The notes below the pieces were generated by a model that did not search any database, was not told the DNA's origin, and saw only the letters and a program-made list of their open reading frames with translations. 64,000 bases of DNA, from the NCBI RefSeq assembly GCF_014205155.1, contig NZ_JACHMX010000001.1, positions 1,798,001-1,862,000 on the forward strand, in the 5' to 3' direction. Shown one piece after another: positions 1-8,519 of the stretch; within the stretch, counting starts at the first letter, position 1, and every line of letters starts with the position of its first letter. The position numbers were made by a program, and so were the translations under genes. This DNA comes from Amycolatopsis umgeniensis (GTDB lineage Bacteria > Actinomycetota > Actinomycetes > Mycobacteriales > Pseudonocardiaceae).

Positions 1-275
1 TGGTCGACGCGCAGCAGGACGGTATCGCCGTCGCAGTCGATCCGCATCTCGCGCACGTGCTGGACGTGGCCGGAAGTCTCGCCCTTGACCCACAGTTCCT
101 TGCGGCTGCGCGAATAGTAGGTCCCGCGCCGGGTGGTGAGGGTGCGCTCGAGCGCCTCGTCGTTCATCCACGCCATCATCAGGACGTCCGAGGTGGAGTG
201 TTCGACGACGACGGCGGCGATCAGCCCGTCGGCGTTGCGTTTCAAGCGATCCGAGAGGGCGGGATCAAGCGTCAT
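1..275 (-). CDS. hisI: Phosphoribosyl-AMP cyclohydrolase, 3' part cut by window edge
   Basis: Hydrolyses phosphoribosyl-AMP to ProFAR in histidine biosynthesis. The reading starts [19 protein letters not shown] at the ATG complement at 273-275 and runs off the left edge after about 91 residues. It contains the family core [10 protein letters not shown], the [11 protein letters not shown] segment and the metal-binding DCDGD region. It is the last gene of a minus-strand group read hisF, small membrane gene, hisI. The ATG overlaps the stop of the upstream membrane gene, which suggests translational coupling. Identity is secure; the C-terminus cannot be judged. Confidence 0.95.
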   Translation of the reverse strand, partial: MTLDPALSDRLKRNADGLIAAVVVEHSTSDVLMMAWMNDEALERTLTTRRGTYYSRSRKELWVKGETSGHVQHVREMRIDCDGDTVLLRVD

Positions 276-649
276 TCGTGGCTCCGAGAAGGTGCCGTTT
301 CACCGGCATCGAGTTGAGCAGGACCGCCGAGTAGATGTACCCGGCGAAAAGGAGCCCGGACACGATCTTCACCCAGAAGAGTTCCGCCGCCAGCATGGAC
401 AGCGCGTGCAGCAAGGCGAAAAGGAAGCTGACCACGAAACCGGCGAACCGCGCCGAAGACATCCTCAGCACCAGCCCCGCCACGACGAGCCCGCCGAGCA
501 CGACGGACGTTCCCGGCAGCAGGAACGTCCTCGCCGAGGAGTACGGCGCGAACATGAGGATCACGGCCATCCCCACGTAGGCGAGGCCGAGCCCGAGCAG
601 CAGCGCGCAGACGACCTTGACCTCGGTGGCGGCCTTCCACTTGTCCATG
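265..649 (-). CDS. Small four-helix membrane protein between hisF and hisI
   Basis: About 127 residues from the ATG at 647-649 ([13 protein letters not shown]); a GTG five bases further upstream is the alternative start. Four hydrophobic stretches are visible, around residues 8-32, 40-60, 64-85 and 93-112, separated by very short loops, so it is probably an integral membrane protein. The start lies next to the hisF stop (651-653) and its stop overlaps the hisI start, so it is co-transcribed with the his genes. No known domain is recognised and no role in histidine synthesis is implied by the sequence. Confidence 0.8.
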
Positions 650-650
650 A

Positions 651-1424
651 TCACCGGACCACGACTCCCCCGGCGCGCAGGGCGCCCTTGACCTCGCCGA
701 TCTTCAACTGTCCGAAGTGGAACACGCTGGCCGCGAGCACCGCGTCCGCGCCCGCCTCGACGGCGGGCAGGAAGTGCTCGAGCGCGCCGGCGCCACCGCT
801 GGCGATCACCGGGACGCGGACCGCCCGGCGCACCTTGGTCAGGAGTTCGAGATCGAAGCCGTTCTTGGTGCCGTCGGCGTCCATCGAGTTGAGCAGGATC
901 TCGCCGACGCCGAGTTCTTCACCGCGCGCGGCCCACTCGACGGCGTCGATGCCGGTGCCGCGGCGTCCGCCGTGCGTGGTCACCTCGAAGCCGGACGGCG
1001 TCGGTTCGGTCCCCTCGGGGACACGCCGGGCGTCCACCGACAGCACGACGCACTGCGCGCCGAACCGGCGGGACGCCTCGCGCAGGAACTCCGGGCGCGC
1101 GATGGCCGCGGTGTTGATGCTCACCTTGTCCGCGCCGGTGCGCAGCAGCCGGTTGACGTCGTCGTTCGTGCGTACGCCGCCACCGACGGTGAGCGGGATG
1201 AACACCTGCTCCGCTGTCCGGCGGACGACGTCGAAGGTGGTCTCGCGGTCCCCGGAGGAAGCCGTGACGTCGAGGAACGTGAGCTCGTCCGCGCCCTCGG
1301 CGTCGTACAGGCGGGCGAGCTCGACGGGGTCGCCGGCGTCGCGCAGGTCGGCGAAGTTGACGCCCTTCACCACTCGGCCCGCGTCGACGTCGAGACACGG
1401 GATGACCCTGACTGCGACTGACAT
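651..1424 (-). CDS. hisF: Imidazole glycerol phosphate synthase, cyclase subunit HisF
   Basis: Cyclase half of IGP synthase; it uses ammonia from HisH to turn PRFAR into IGP and AICAR. The 257-residue product is full length for this (beta/alpha)8 barrel. It opens with [19 protein letters not shown], giving the catalytic Asp at about residue 12, and the second catalytic Asp at about 131 in SVDARR. The phosphate-binding loops SGG ([10 protein letters not shown]) and GGGVR are present. It is followed after one base by the small membrane gene and hisI. The partner hisH lies about 9 kb away at 10357-10995. Confidence 0.97.
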   Translation of the reverse strand: MSVAVRVIPCLDVDAGRVVKGVNFADLRDAGDPVELARLYDAEGADELTFLDVTASSGDRETTFDVVRRTAEQVFIPLTVGGGVRTNDDVNRLLRTGADKVSINTAAIARPEFLREASRRFGAQCVVLSVDARRVPEGTEPTPSGFEVTTHGGRRGTGIDAVEWAARGEELGVGEILLNSMDADGTKNGFDLELLTKVRRAVRVPVIASGGAGALEHFLPAVEAGADAVLAASVFHFGQLKIGEVKGALRAGGVVVR

Positions 1425-1968
1425 GGGGACAAGCGTAGTCAAGGGCGTTCTAAGCTCGCGGAATGGCGTCCGCGGCATCGCGGCCGACGCCGGGGTCAAC
1501 GCCGCGTTGCTGCACCACTTCTTCGGCACCAAGCAGCGGCTTTTCGCCGCGGCGATGAACCTGCCCGTCGACCCCGGCGAGCTGGTCCCCCGGATCCTCG
1601 AAGGCCCCGAAGACGAGATCGGCGAGCGGCTCGTCCGGGCGTTCCTCGGTCTCTGGCAGGCGCCGGAGGGCCGCGCGCCGTTCCTGGCCATGATCCGGTC
1701 CGCGACCACCAACGAGCAGGTCGCGACCATGATGCGGCAGTTCCTGGAACGGGCGGTGCTGGCACGGGTCGCCGAGGCTCGCGGCGTGCCGAAGGTCCGG
1801 GTGGCCGGGATCGCCGCGCAGATGGTCGGGTTCGCGCTGCTGCGGTACGTCATCGGCCTCCCGCCGCTGGTCGCCGCCTCGGAGGACGAGGTCGTCGCGA
1901 TGCTGGCGCCCGTCGCGCAGTACTACCTGACCGACGGCGTTCACCGGCCGGACACCCCGCGCGGCTAG
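1423..1968 (+). pseudogene. TetR-family regulator lacking the start of its DNA-binding domain
   Basis: The open frame from ATG 1423 gives 181 residues. From residue 16 on it reads like a TetR protein: [20 protein letters not shown] is helix 2, turn, recognition helix and the [11 protein letters not shown] motif, followed by a normal ligand-binding domain. The roughly 30 residues that should precede it (helix 1 and the LF.ERG.DGTS segment) are missing and replaced by translation of the region across the hisF start. The only in-frame ATGs lie at or inside the hisF start. This looks like a 5' deletion, so DNA binding is probably lost. A functional short variant cannot be excluded. Confidence 0.7.
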
Positions 1969-1978
1969 CTTCCCGAGG

Positions 1979-3187
1979 ATGCGCATCGTCCTCGTCCCCC
2001 TGCTGGCGGCTTCCCTGCTCACCGGTGTGCCCGCCGAAGCGAGCACCGACCCCTCACCCGTGGCGCAGACCAGGGCGTTCGTCGACGACGCTGGGGCGGA
2101 TCCGGCCAACGCCGACGCCGACGACCCGGCGATCTGGGTCCATCCGAAGAACCCGTCGGCCAGCGTCGTGCTCGGCACGCTCAAGGAAGGCGGGCTGGCC
2201 GCGTTCGATCTGAAGGCGCGGCAGCTCCAGCAGCTCGCCGTTCCCGCGGGCGGGCGCTTCAACAACGTCGACGTCGTCGGCGACCTCGCGGTGGTCAGCG
2301 ACCGCGGCCGGGACCGTGTCCGCGTCTACCGGATCGATCCCGCCGGTGCCGCGGCAGGCTCGCACGTGCTGCGGGACGTCACGGATCCTTCCGCGGCACC
2401 GGTCTTCTCGGCCTCGGAGTCCGAAGTGGACGAACAGCGGACGGCGTACGGGCTCACCGCCGGACGCGACCCGCGCACCGGCGCGCGCTGGGTCGCGGTG
2501 ACCCGGCGGCACGAGACCCGCGTGGCGCTCTTGCGACTTGTCGACAAACCGGGCGGCACCGTCGGCACCGCGCCGATCGGCACGATCGACCTGCCCTCGG
2601 AGTTCCGCCTGCCGAACGGCGAGACGTGGTCGCCGTGCGGCGAACCGGACGAACGCCCGCAGCTGGAGGGTTCGGTGCTCGACGTCGAGCACCGCGTGCT
2701 CTACACCGCGCAGGAGGACGTCGGGATCTGGCGGATCCCGGTGAACGGCGACGGCTTCGGCCGTCCCACGCTGATCGACAAGGTCCGCTCGTTCGGGGCG
2801 CCGCAGCGCTTCGACGAGGCGACCGAGGAGTGCGTCGCCGACGGTCCCGACCCCGGTTTCGGCGGCAAGTGGCTGACCGCCGACGCCGAGGGGCTGACGC
2901 TGGCCGGTGGCAAGCTGCTCGCGTCGAGCCAGGGCGACTCGCGGTTCGTGGTGTACGACCGCACCGGCCCGCGCCGGGACTTCCGGATCGTCGCCGGACG
3001 CGGCACCGACTCGGTCGAGCACTCCGACGGCGCCGCGATCGCCACCGCGCCGCTGGGCCCGCTGTTCCCGCACGGGCTGCTGGTGGTGCACGACGGCGAG
3101 CGTCGTCCGGCGGCCACCGGTCCTTCGGGTGAGGAACTGGCGACGACCGGCTTCGCCTTCGTCCGGCTGGAGACCGCCCTGCGGTGA
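1979..3187 (+). CDS. Secreted beta-propeller phytase-like protein
   Basis: A 402-residue protein with a signal peptide (MRIVLVPLLAASLLTGVPAEA, cleavage near residue 21). The mature start contains DADDPAIWVHPKNP and a following VLGTLKEGGLAAFDL, typical of the six-bladed 3-phytase propeller that releases phosphate from phytate with calcium. FNNVDVV, VVSDRGRDRVRVY and LEGSVLDVEHRVLYTAQEDVG match successive blades. It starts ten bases after the truncated TetR stop. The family assignment is from motifs; substrate is not proven. Confidence 0.85.
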   Translation: MRIVLVPLLAASLLTGVPAEASTDPSPVAQTRAFVDDAGADPANADADDPAIWVHPKNPSASVVLGTLKEGGLAAFDLKARQLQQLAVPAGGRFNNVDVVGDLAVVSDRGRDRVRVYRIDPAGAAAGSHVLRDVTDPSAAPVFSASESEVDEQRTAYGLTAGRDPRTGARWVAVTRRHETRVALLRLVDKPGGTVGTAPIGTIDLPSEFRLPNGETWSPCGEPDERPQLEGSVLDVEHRVLYTAQEDVGIWRIPVNGDGFGRPTLIDKVRSFGAPQRFDEATEECVADGPDPGFGGKWLTADAEGLTLAGGKLLASSQGDSRFVVYDRTGPRRDFRIVAGRGTDSVEHSDGAAIATAPLGPLFPHGLLVVHDGERRPAATGPSGEELATTGFAFVRLETALR

Positions 3188-3277
3188 TCATGTTCACCGG
3201 GAAAGTTCCGTTCCCGATGCATCAGCCGGGTGGTCTCGTGCGTCACTAGAGCGAGACCATCGGCTGAGGGGGACCAA

Positions 3278-3787
3278 GTGCCTGCGACCTTCGACGAGTT
3301 CGTCGCGGATCGCCTGGACGGGCTCCTGCGCTACGCGACCGTCTTGACCGACGACCCGCACCTGGCGCAGGACATCGTGCAGGAGGTACTGCTGCGCGCT
3401 CAGCAACGCTGGCCGAAGATCGACTCGCCGCCGACGTACGTCCGCCGGATGGTGACGAACGAGTACCTGTCGTGGCGACGGCGCCTCGCGGTCCGCCGCG
3501 TGGTGCCGTCTTCGCCGGAGATGCTCGACCTGATGAGCCCGCCGGTCTCCGATCACGCCATCGAATACGACGAACGCGACGCGATGCTGGACAGGCTCGC
3601 GAAGCTCCCGCGCAAACAACGCGCCGCGATCGTGCTCCGCTACTACGAGAACTACACCGACGAGGAGATCGGCGCGGTACTCCGCTGCGCGACGTCGACC
3701 GTGCGCAGCCAGATCTCGCGCGCGCTCGCGACGCTGCGGGAAACCGGTCCGTCCTCGTCTGTTCAGCCCACGGGAGCCCGCAAATGA
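3278..3787 (+). CDS. ECF RNA polymerase sigma factor, SigE-type (SigE family of actinobacteria)
   Basis: A 169-residue sigma factor from GTG 3278, with a purine-rich GAGGGGGA ribosome site about seven bases upstream. Region 2 is seen in FVADRLDGLLRYATVLTDDP and AQDIVQEVLLRAQQRW; region 4 in LPRKQRAAIVLRYYENYTDE followed by EEIGAVL and STVRSQISRALATLR. The length and the YYENYTDEEIG motif fit the small SigE-like group. Its stop overlaps the start of the next gene by ATGA, the usual arrangement for a sigma factor and its membrane-bound regulator. Confidence 0.92.
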   Translation: MPATFDEFVADRLDGLLRYATVLTDDPHLAQDIVQEVLLRAQQRWPKIDSPPTYVRRMVTNEYLSWRRRLAVRRVVPSSPEMLDLMSPPVSDHAIEYDERDAMLDRLAKLPRKQRAAIVLRYYENYTDEEIGAVLRCATSTVRSQISRALATLRETGPSSSVQPTGARK

Positions 3788-4782
3788 CCCGACTGAGTGA
3801 TGAGAACACCGAGGACCTGATCCGGGAGAGCCTCGAACACCTGGCGACGCGGGCGCCCGACGGGGCCGAGATCCGCGACGCGCTGTACGAACGGCCGCGA
3901 AGCCGTCCGAAGATGGCCCTGGCCATGGTCGCGGCGGCGGTCGCGATCATCGCGCTCGGTGTCCCGCTGGGTCTGCGGGCCTACACCGCCGTTCCACCGG
4001 CTTCGCGGGTGAACACCGACTGGGCGGTGCTGCCGTACAAGCCCGGCTGGCTGCCCGACGGGTACAAGGAGATGAGCCGTGGCGCGAAGCCTTACCCCGC
4101 ACCACAAACGCGGGGGTGGGGCGGCGGTGGGACGGGAGGAGTCCAGCTGACCGCCACCCCGCTCGCCAAACCGGGCGAACCATGGAAGGTCGCCCCCGCG
4201 CCGAACCAGATCATCGTGCACGGCAGGGTCGGGATGGTCACCGAGCTCTACGACGACTCGACGATGCTGACCTGGTCACCCGACGACGTGTACCTGCTCA
4301 GCTTGACGTTGTACGGCGTGCGGGATCCGCGGGCGGTCGGTCAGCGGATCGCGGACGAGATGGTCAGGGACGACCGTGCCCGGGTTTCGGGCGAACTGCG
4401 CTTCGGCAGGCTGCCCGCCGATCTGGAGTTGTCGGGCGTGAGCACGTTCCTGACGACCGGCGGGGGCGCGACCGATCTCGAAGCCACCCGCGCCGGGCAA
4501 CCCACGGCGGCGGCGGTCGTCACGGCGTCGCTCCGGCGCGACCGGCCGGAGGTCGAAGGGGCGGAACCGGTTCCCCTCAAGGTCCGGGGCGCCGATGGCT
4601 ACTACCTCCCGAAACGGGACAGCAGGCTCGGCCCCCAGGACGAAACGGTCGCCGTCCAGTTGACGGGCGACCAGTGGCTCACCGTGTCGGGCAAGCGGGA
4701 CAAGGCCACGCTGCTCGACATCGCCGACGGCGTGCAGCTCATCCCCGGTGACTACAGCTGGTTCGGGAAACCGCCGGAATAG
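3784..4782 (+). CDS. Membrane protein coupled to sigma factor, possible anti-sigma factor
   Basis: 332 residues. An acidic N-terminal cytosolic segment of about 45 residues (LSDENTEDLIRESLEHLATR) is followed by one transmembrane helix near residues 46-64 (ALAMVAAAVAIIALGVPLGL) and a large external domain. This is the layout of anti-sigma factors paired with SigE-like sigma genes. No zinc-binding HxxxCxxC motif is visible, so it is not a ZAS-type anti-sigma. The ATGA overlap with the sigma gene supports joint expression. Function is inferred from context only. Confidence 0.75.
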   Translation: MTRLSDENTEDLIRESLEHLATRAPDGAEIRDALYERPRSRPKMALAMVAAAVAIIALGVPLGLRAYTAVPPASRVNTDWAVLPYKPGWLPDGYKEMSRGAKPYPAPQTRGWGGGGTGGVQLTATPLAKPGEPWKVAPAPNQIIVHGRVGMVTELYDDSTMLTWSPDDVYLLSLTLYGVRDPRAVGQRIADEMVRDDRARVSGELRFGRLPADLELSGVSTFLTTGGGATDLEATRAGQPTAAAVVTASLRRDRPEVEGAEPVPLKVRGADGYYLPKRDSRLGPQDETVAVQLTGDQWLTVSGKRDKATLLDIADGVQLIPGDYSWFGKPPE

Positions 4783-4811
4783 TGAAGGGCGGGCAGGGGT
4801 TGTCGAGGAGC

Positions 4812-5735
4812 ATGACGGACACCTACCGCTCCATCGCGTTCACCGAATACGGCGACTCCGGCGTCCTGCGCGTCTTCGACCGGGAGCTTCCCGAGCCCGG
4901 CGCCGGTCAGGTCAGGGTCGCCGTCCGCGCCGCGGGTGTGAACCCGATCGACTGGAAGATCCGGTCCGGGCTGATGGCCGAGGTGTACCCGACGACGTTC
5001 CCCTCCGTTCCCGGTGGAGACGTGGCCGGCGTGATCGACGCCGTCGGTGAAGGTGTTTCCGACTTCGCCGTCGGCGACGAGGTCCTCGGGAGGGGGAACG
5101 GCGGGTACGCGGAGTTCGTGCTCGCGGATCCGGCGGGCCTGACCCGCAAGCCCGAGGCGCTGTCCTGGGAACTGGCCGCGGCGCTGCCCGTGGTCGTCGG
5201 CACCGCCTATCGAGCGCTCAACCTGCTGGACCTCGTCGAGGGCGAGACACTGCTCGTCGACGGCGCGGCGGGCGGTGTCGGCACCATCGCCGTCCAGCTC
5301 GCCGTCGCGCGCGGACTCACCGTCGTGGGCACCGCGAGCGAAGCGAACCACGAGTACCTGCGCTCGCTGGGCGCCGTCCCGGTGCAGTACGGCGAAGGGC
5401 TCGCCGAGCGCGTCCGCGAAGCCGCGCCGCAGGGCGTCGACGCGTCCTTCGACACCTCCGGACGCGGCTCGCTGCCGACGCTCGTCGAGCTGACCGGCGG
5501 TCCGAAGCGCGTCGTCACCATCGCCGCGCCGGACGCGGCCGACCACGGCGTCCGCTTCACTTCGGGAAGTCCGGCGGAGCAGGTCCCCGGCGCGCTGGCC
5601 GAAGGCGCCGCGCTCGCCGCCGAAGGCAAGCTCGACCTGCCGATCGCCCGGGTCTACCCGCTCGCCGAAGCGGGCGCGGCCCAGGACGAGAGCGAAGCGG
5701 GGCACGTCCGGGGCAAGCTCGTCCTGGTGCCGTGA
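4812..5735 (+). CDS. NADP-dependent quinone oxidoreductase/MDR-type alcohol dehydrogenase
   Basis: 307-residue medium-chain reductase. The N-terminal GroES-like domain has GVNPIDWKIRSG and PGGDVAGVIDAVGEGV; the Rossmann domain has the nucleotide motif DGAAGGVGTIAVQLA near residues 153-167. The structural and catalytic zinc cysteines are absent, so it belongs to the zinc-independent quinone reductase branch. ATG 4812 was chosen because it begins the conserved domain, although the AGGAG before it is only one base away; upstream in-frame TTG 4800 and GTG 4782 are possible. The stop overlaps the next gene start. Confidence 0.88.
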   Translation: MTDTYRSIAFTEYGDSGVLRVFDRELPEPGAGQVRVAVRAAGVNPIDWKIRSGLMAEVYPTTFPSVPGGDVAGVIDAVGEGVSDFAVGDEVLGRGNGGYAEFVLADPAGLTRKPEALSWELAAALPVVVGTAYRALNLLDLVEGETLLVDGAAGGVGTIAVQLAVARGLTVVGTASEANHEYLRSLGAVPVQYGEGLAERVREAAPQGVDASFDTSGRGSLPTLVELTGGPKRVVTIAAPDAADHGVRFTSGSPAEQVPGALAEGAALAAEGKLDLPIARVYPLAEAGAAQDESEAGHVRGKLVLVP

Positions 5736-6292
5736 GCCTCCCCGCGGCGGCGAGCTGGCGGCATCAGGATTCGAGGACCGGCCTCGAGGTCGCGTTCTTC
5801 CAGGGGTACGAAGGCGGCTGGCGGATCAACGGCGCCACGACGGCGGTCGAGGACGGGGAATCCTGGTTCGTCGAGTACTCGATCGTCGTCGACGCCGCCT
5901 GGCACACGCGGCGGGCGGAGATCTCCGGTAGGTCGTCGTCCGGCACCCGGCGCACGGTGCTCGAATCGGACGGTGACGGGCGATGGCGCGTGGACGGCCT
6001 CCCGGCTCCGCGCCTCGACGGCTGCTTCGACGTGGACCTCGAATCGTCGTCGATGACGAACACCCTGCCGGTGCACCGGCTCGGCCTCGCCTTGAGCGAG
6101 GCCGCCGAGGCGCCCGCCGCGTACGTCCGGGCGGGCGACCTCACCGTGGAGCGGCTGGAGCAGCGCTACGAGCGGATCGGCGACCGCGACTTCGCCTACG
6201 CGGCACCGGTTTTCGCTTTCTCGTGTGTCCTGCGCTACGACGAGCACCTGCTGGTGGTCGACTATCCGGGCATCGCCGTCCGGCTGCCCTGA
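5732..6292 (+). CDS. Putative glycolipid-binding domain protein (DUF1089)
   Basis: 186 residues from GTG 5732, overlapping the upstream stop by GTGA, so it is translationally coupled to the oxidoreductase. The sequence shows the family features WRHQDSRTGLEVAFF, WFVEYSIVVDAAWHTRRAEI and LDGCFDVDLESSSMTNTLPV, and a C-terminal half ending in YPGIAVRL. These match the DUF1089 beta-barrel family whose relatives are annotated as glycolipid binding. Biochemical role is unknown. No signal peptide or membrane segment is visible, so it should be cytosolic. Confidence 0.8.
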   Translation: MSLPAAASWRHQDSRTGLEVAFFQGYEGGWRINGATTAVEDGESWFVEYSIVVDAAWHTRRAEISGRSSSGTRRTVLESDGDGRWRVDGLPAPRLDGCFDVDLESSSMTNTLPVHRLGLALSEAAEAPAAYVRAGDLTVERLEQRYERIGDRDFAYAAPVFAFSCVLRYDEHLLVVDYPGIAVRLP

Positions 6293-6340
6293 ACCACGCA
6301 CTCTTGACTCGCGGTTCTCACCGGGCGCAGAATTAACCGT

Positions 6341-7378
6341 ATGGCTAATTCGGCGATCTCCGTGACGGCTCTGCGGGTCGTCCGCGGCGGCCGCGAGGTC
6401 GTCAAGGAAATCGGTTTCGAGACGCCGCGCGGCCGGATCACCGGCCTGCTCGGGCTGGCCTGAGCACTGTGGCAAGACGACGCTGATGCGTTCGATCGTC
6501 GGCGTGCAGATCGTCGCGGGCGGCGACGTCACCGTGCTCGGCCATCCCGCGGGCAGCCCGCAGCTACGCGGGCTGATCGGCTACGCGACCCAGAATCCGG
6601 CCATCTACGCCGACCTCACCATCACGGAAGCCTTGCGCTACTTCACTTCCGTGCTCCGCGCACCACTGTCCGATGTGGACAGATTGCTCGTCGAGGTCGG
6701 CCTTGCCGAGCACGCGGGCAAGCTGGTCGGCTCGCTGTCGGGCGGTCAGCACAGCCGCGCCAATCTCGCCGTCGCACTGCTCGGGAAACCCGAACTGCTC
6801 GTCCTGGACGAGCCGACCGTCGGCCTCGATCCCGTACTGCGCGACGAACTCTGGTCGCAGCTGCGGCACGATCCGCGCACCGTCGCGATGCTGGTCGTCG
6901 TCCCGTCGCTGCTGATGGTGCTGCTGCGCTTCGTGTTCAACTCCGAAGCGGTGTTCAGCCGCGTCGCCCCGGCGCTGCTCGGCGTCTTCCCGTTCCTGAT
7001 CATGTTCCTGATCACCTCGATCACGACGCTGCGCGAGCGCACGACGGCGACGCTGGAACGCCTGATGACCCTGCCGATCGGCAGACTGGACCTGCTCTTC
7101 GGCTACGCGATCGCGTTCGGCTCGATCGCGGTCGTGCAGGTCGGCGTCGCGGCCGGGATCTCACTGGCGTGGCTGGGCCTCGACATCGCGGGCTCGATCG
7201 GGATGCTGCTGCTCATCACCGTCCTCGACGCCCTCCTCGGGATGGCGCTCGGCCTGTTCGTGAGCGCGTTCGCGCGGACGGGGACGCGACACTGATCCGG
7301 AACGTGATCGTCGTCGGCGCGTGCGCGCTGGCCGCGCTGGTCCTCGGCGCCGCGACGCTGCGCCGTCGAACTGCGTAA
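6341..7378 (+). pseudogene. Decayed ABC exporter (ATPase and ABC-2 permease fused and broken)
   Basis: Three lesions are visible. The ATPase starts normally at ATG 6341 (MANSAISVTALRVVRGGREV) but hits a stop at 6461; the P-loop continues in another frame from 6468 (CGKTTLM), leaving a net four-base insertion at the Walker A motif. The ATPase then reads to SLSGGQHSRANLAVALLGKP and LLVLDEPTVGLDP, but after LWSQLR it passes directly into permease sequence (HDPRTVAMLVVVPSLLMVLL), losing the H-loop. The permease in turn breaks near 7285, and its C-terminal helix continues in a different frame (VIVVGACALAALVLGAATLR). No functional transporter can be made. Confidence 0.88.
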
Positions 7379-7404
7379 GCCGTCGAACAGCTTAAACTCT
7401 CCAC

Positions 7405-7791
7405 ATGGGATCGGAGTTCGAGCGGATCGCCGCCGAGAAGTACGTCGTCCTGACCACCTTCCGCAAGAACGGCACCCCGGTGCCGACCCCGGTCTGGGCG
7501 GCGGGCGAGGACGGCGAGCTCGTCCTCTGGTCCGAACGCAAGGCGGGCAAGGTCAAGCGCATCCGCAACAGCGGCCGGGTCGAGGTCCAGGCCTGCGACT
7601 TCCGCGGCGCCAAGACGCACGGCGACGTCGTCGCGGGCGAGGCACGGCTGCTGGACCTCGACGGGACCGAACGCGTGCGCAAGGTGATCGCGCGGAAATA
7701 CGGTGTCACCGGCCGGGTGACGATGTTCTTCAGCAAGCTGCGGGGTCCGAAGGACCGGACCGTGGGAATCGCCATCAAACTGGCGGAGTAG
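7405..7791 (+). CDS. PPOX-class (F420-dependent) flavin/deazaflavin oxidoreductase
   Basis: 128 residues in the split beta-barrel fold. Diagnostic segments are KYVVLTTFRKNGTPVPTPVW at the N-terminus, LVLWSERKAGKVKRIRNSG in the middle and a C-terminal FFSKLRGPKDRTVGIAIKL. This is the actinobacterial PPOX family that uses F420 or FMN; the cofactor cannot be read from sequence with certainty. It starts 26 bases after the ABC exporter remnant and ends just before the SOS-boxed promoter of the next operon. Confidence 0.85.
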   Translation: MGSEFERIAAEKYVVLTTFRKNGTPVPTPVWAAGEDGELVLWSERKAGKVKRIRNSGRVEVQACDFRGAKTHGDVVAGEARLLDLDGTERVRKVIARKYGVTGRVTMFFSKLRGPKDRTVGIAIKLAE

Positions 7792-7807
7792 GACCGGCTC
7801 GCCACGC

Positions 7808-7837
7808 TTGACATCATCGAACACATGTTCGATGATG
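7808..7837 (+). promoter_or_regulatory. Promoter with embedded LexA/SOS box upstream of the Panacea-Fic pair
   Basis: TTGACA at 7808-7813 and GATGAT at 7831-7836 are separated by 17 bases, a good sigma-70-type spacing. The spacer contains TCGAACACATGTTCGA (7817-7832), which matches the actinobacterial LexA box TCGAAC-N4-GTTCGA, and the symmetry extends to twelve-base arms at 7812-7837. LexA bound here would block the promoter. The predicted transcript starts near 7843, about 85 bases before the antitoxin start. An additional TAGGAT near 7897 could give a second start. Confidence 0.7.
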
Positions 7838-7928
7838 GGTTGCTCGACACCTCCCGCCGGCGACTCTCGAGTGGTCGATCCACGACCACGGCACGGTAGG
7901 ATGGAGTGAATCAGAGGAGGTGGTAGCC

Positions 7929-8519
7929 GTGGCCCGTGCACGTGACGTGGCTGCCGCCGTGCTGGCTCACACGGGCTCGATCACGACGATGAAGCTGCAG
8001 AAGCTGCTCTATTACTCGCAGGCCTGGCATCTGGTGTTCCAGCACGAACCGATGTTCGACGAGAAGATCGAAGCCTGGCCTCAGGGGCCCGTCACTCCGT
8101 CGATCTTCGCCGGGCACCGAAAGCAGTATCAGGTGACGAACTGGCCGAGTGGTCATGCCGGTGCACTGACAGAACCCGAGAACACGACGGTGAACTGGGT
8201 AATGGACAAATACGCTCATTACTCGGCTGAAACCTTATCGAGGATGACTCACATGGAGTCCCCGTGGCGAGTCGCGAGAGGAATAGTCGCCGAAAACGAG
8301 AAATCCTCCCAGTCGATATCGCACGAACAGATGCGTCACTTCTACGCACGCCAAATCGCCGATGTCGACATCGCGGTCGCTCAGGCGGCAGCCAGCGCGG
8401 CCATGGAAGGTGTCGATCTCGATGACGACTGGCAGCGGACTCTCCGCGATGTCGCGACCAGCACACGCACCGCCGACGACTTGATCGCCGAAGAAATAGA
8501 GCGAGCCCGTCGGCAGTGA
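7929..8519 (+). CDS. Panacea/SocA-type antitoxin (DUF4065)
   Basis: 196 residues from GTG 7929, chosen because AGGAGG at 7915-7920 sits eight bases upstream; an in-frame GTG at 7920 would overlap that site. The Panacea core is clear: MKLQKLLYYSQAWHLVF near residues 20-36, then KIEAWPQGPVTPSIF. The domain acts as a neutralising antitoxin in several toxin-antitoxin systems. A C-terminal extension of about 80 residues (DVDIAVAQAAASAAMEGV and an acidic-basic end) is likely the toxin-specific part. Its stop overlaps the Fic start by GTGA. Confidence 0.88.
   Translation: MARARDVAAAVLAHTGSITTMKLQKLLYYSQAWHLVFQHEPMFDEKIEAWPQGPVTPSIFAGHRKQYQVTNWPSGHAGALTEPENTTVNWVMDKYAHYSAETLSRMTHMESPWRVARGIVAENEKSSQSISHEQMRHFYARQIADVDIAVAQAAASAAMEGVDLDDDWQRTLRDVATSTRTADDLIAEEIERARRQ

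Noticed and set aside
133..1968. 611-residue plus-strand frame across hisI and hisF
   Set aside because: Most of it is the complement of real his genes; only the last 180 residues resemble a protein family (TetR).
3199..3217. CGGGAA/TTCCCG inverted repeat upstream of the SigE-type sigma gene
   Set aside because: Only six-base arms with a seven-base loop; could be chance and no matching site found nearby.
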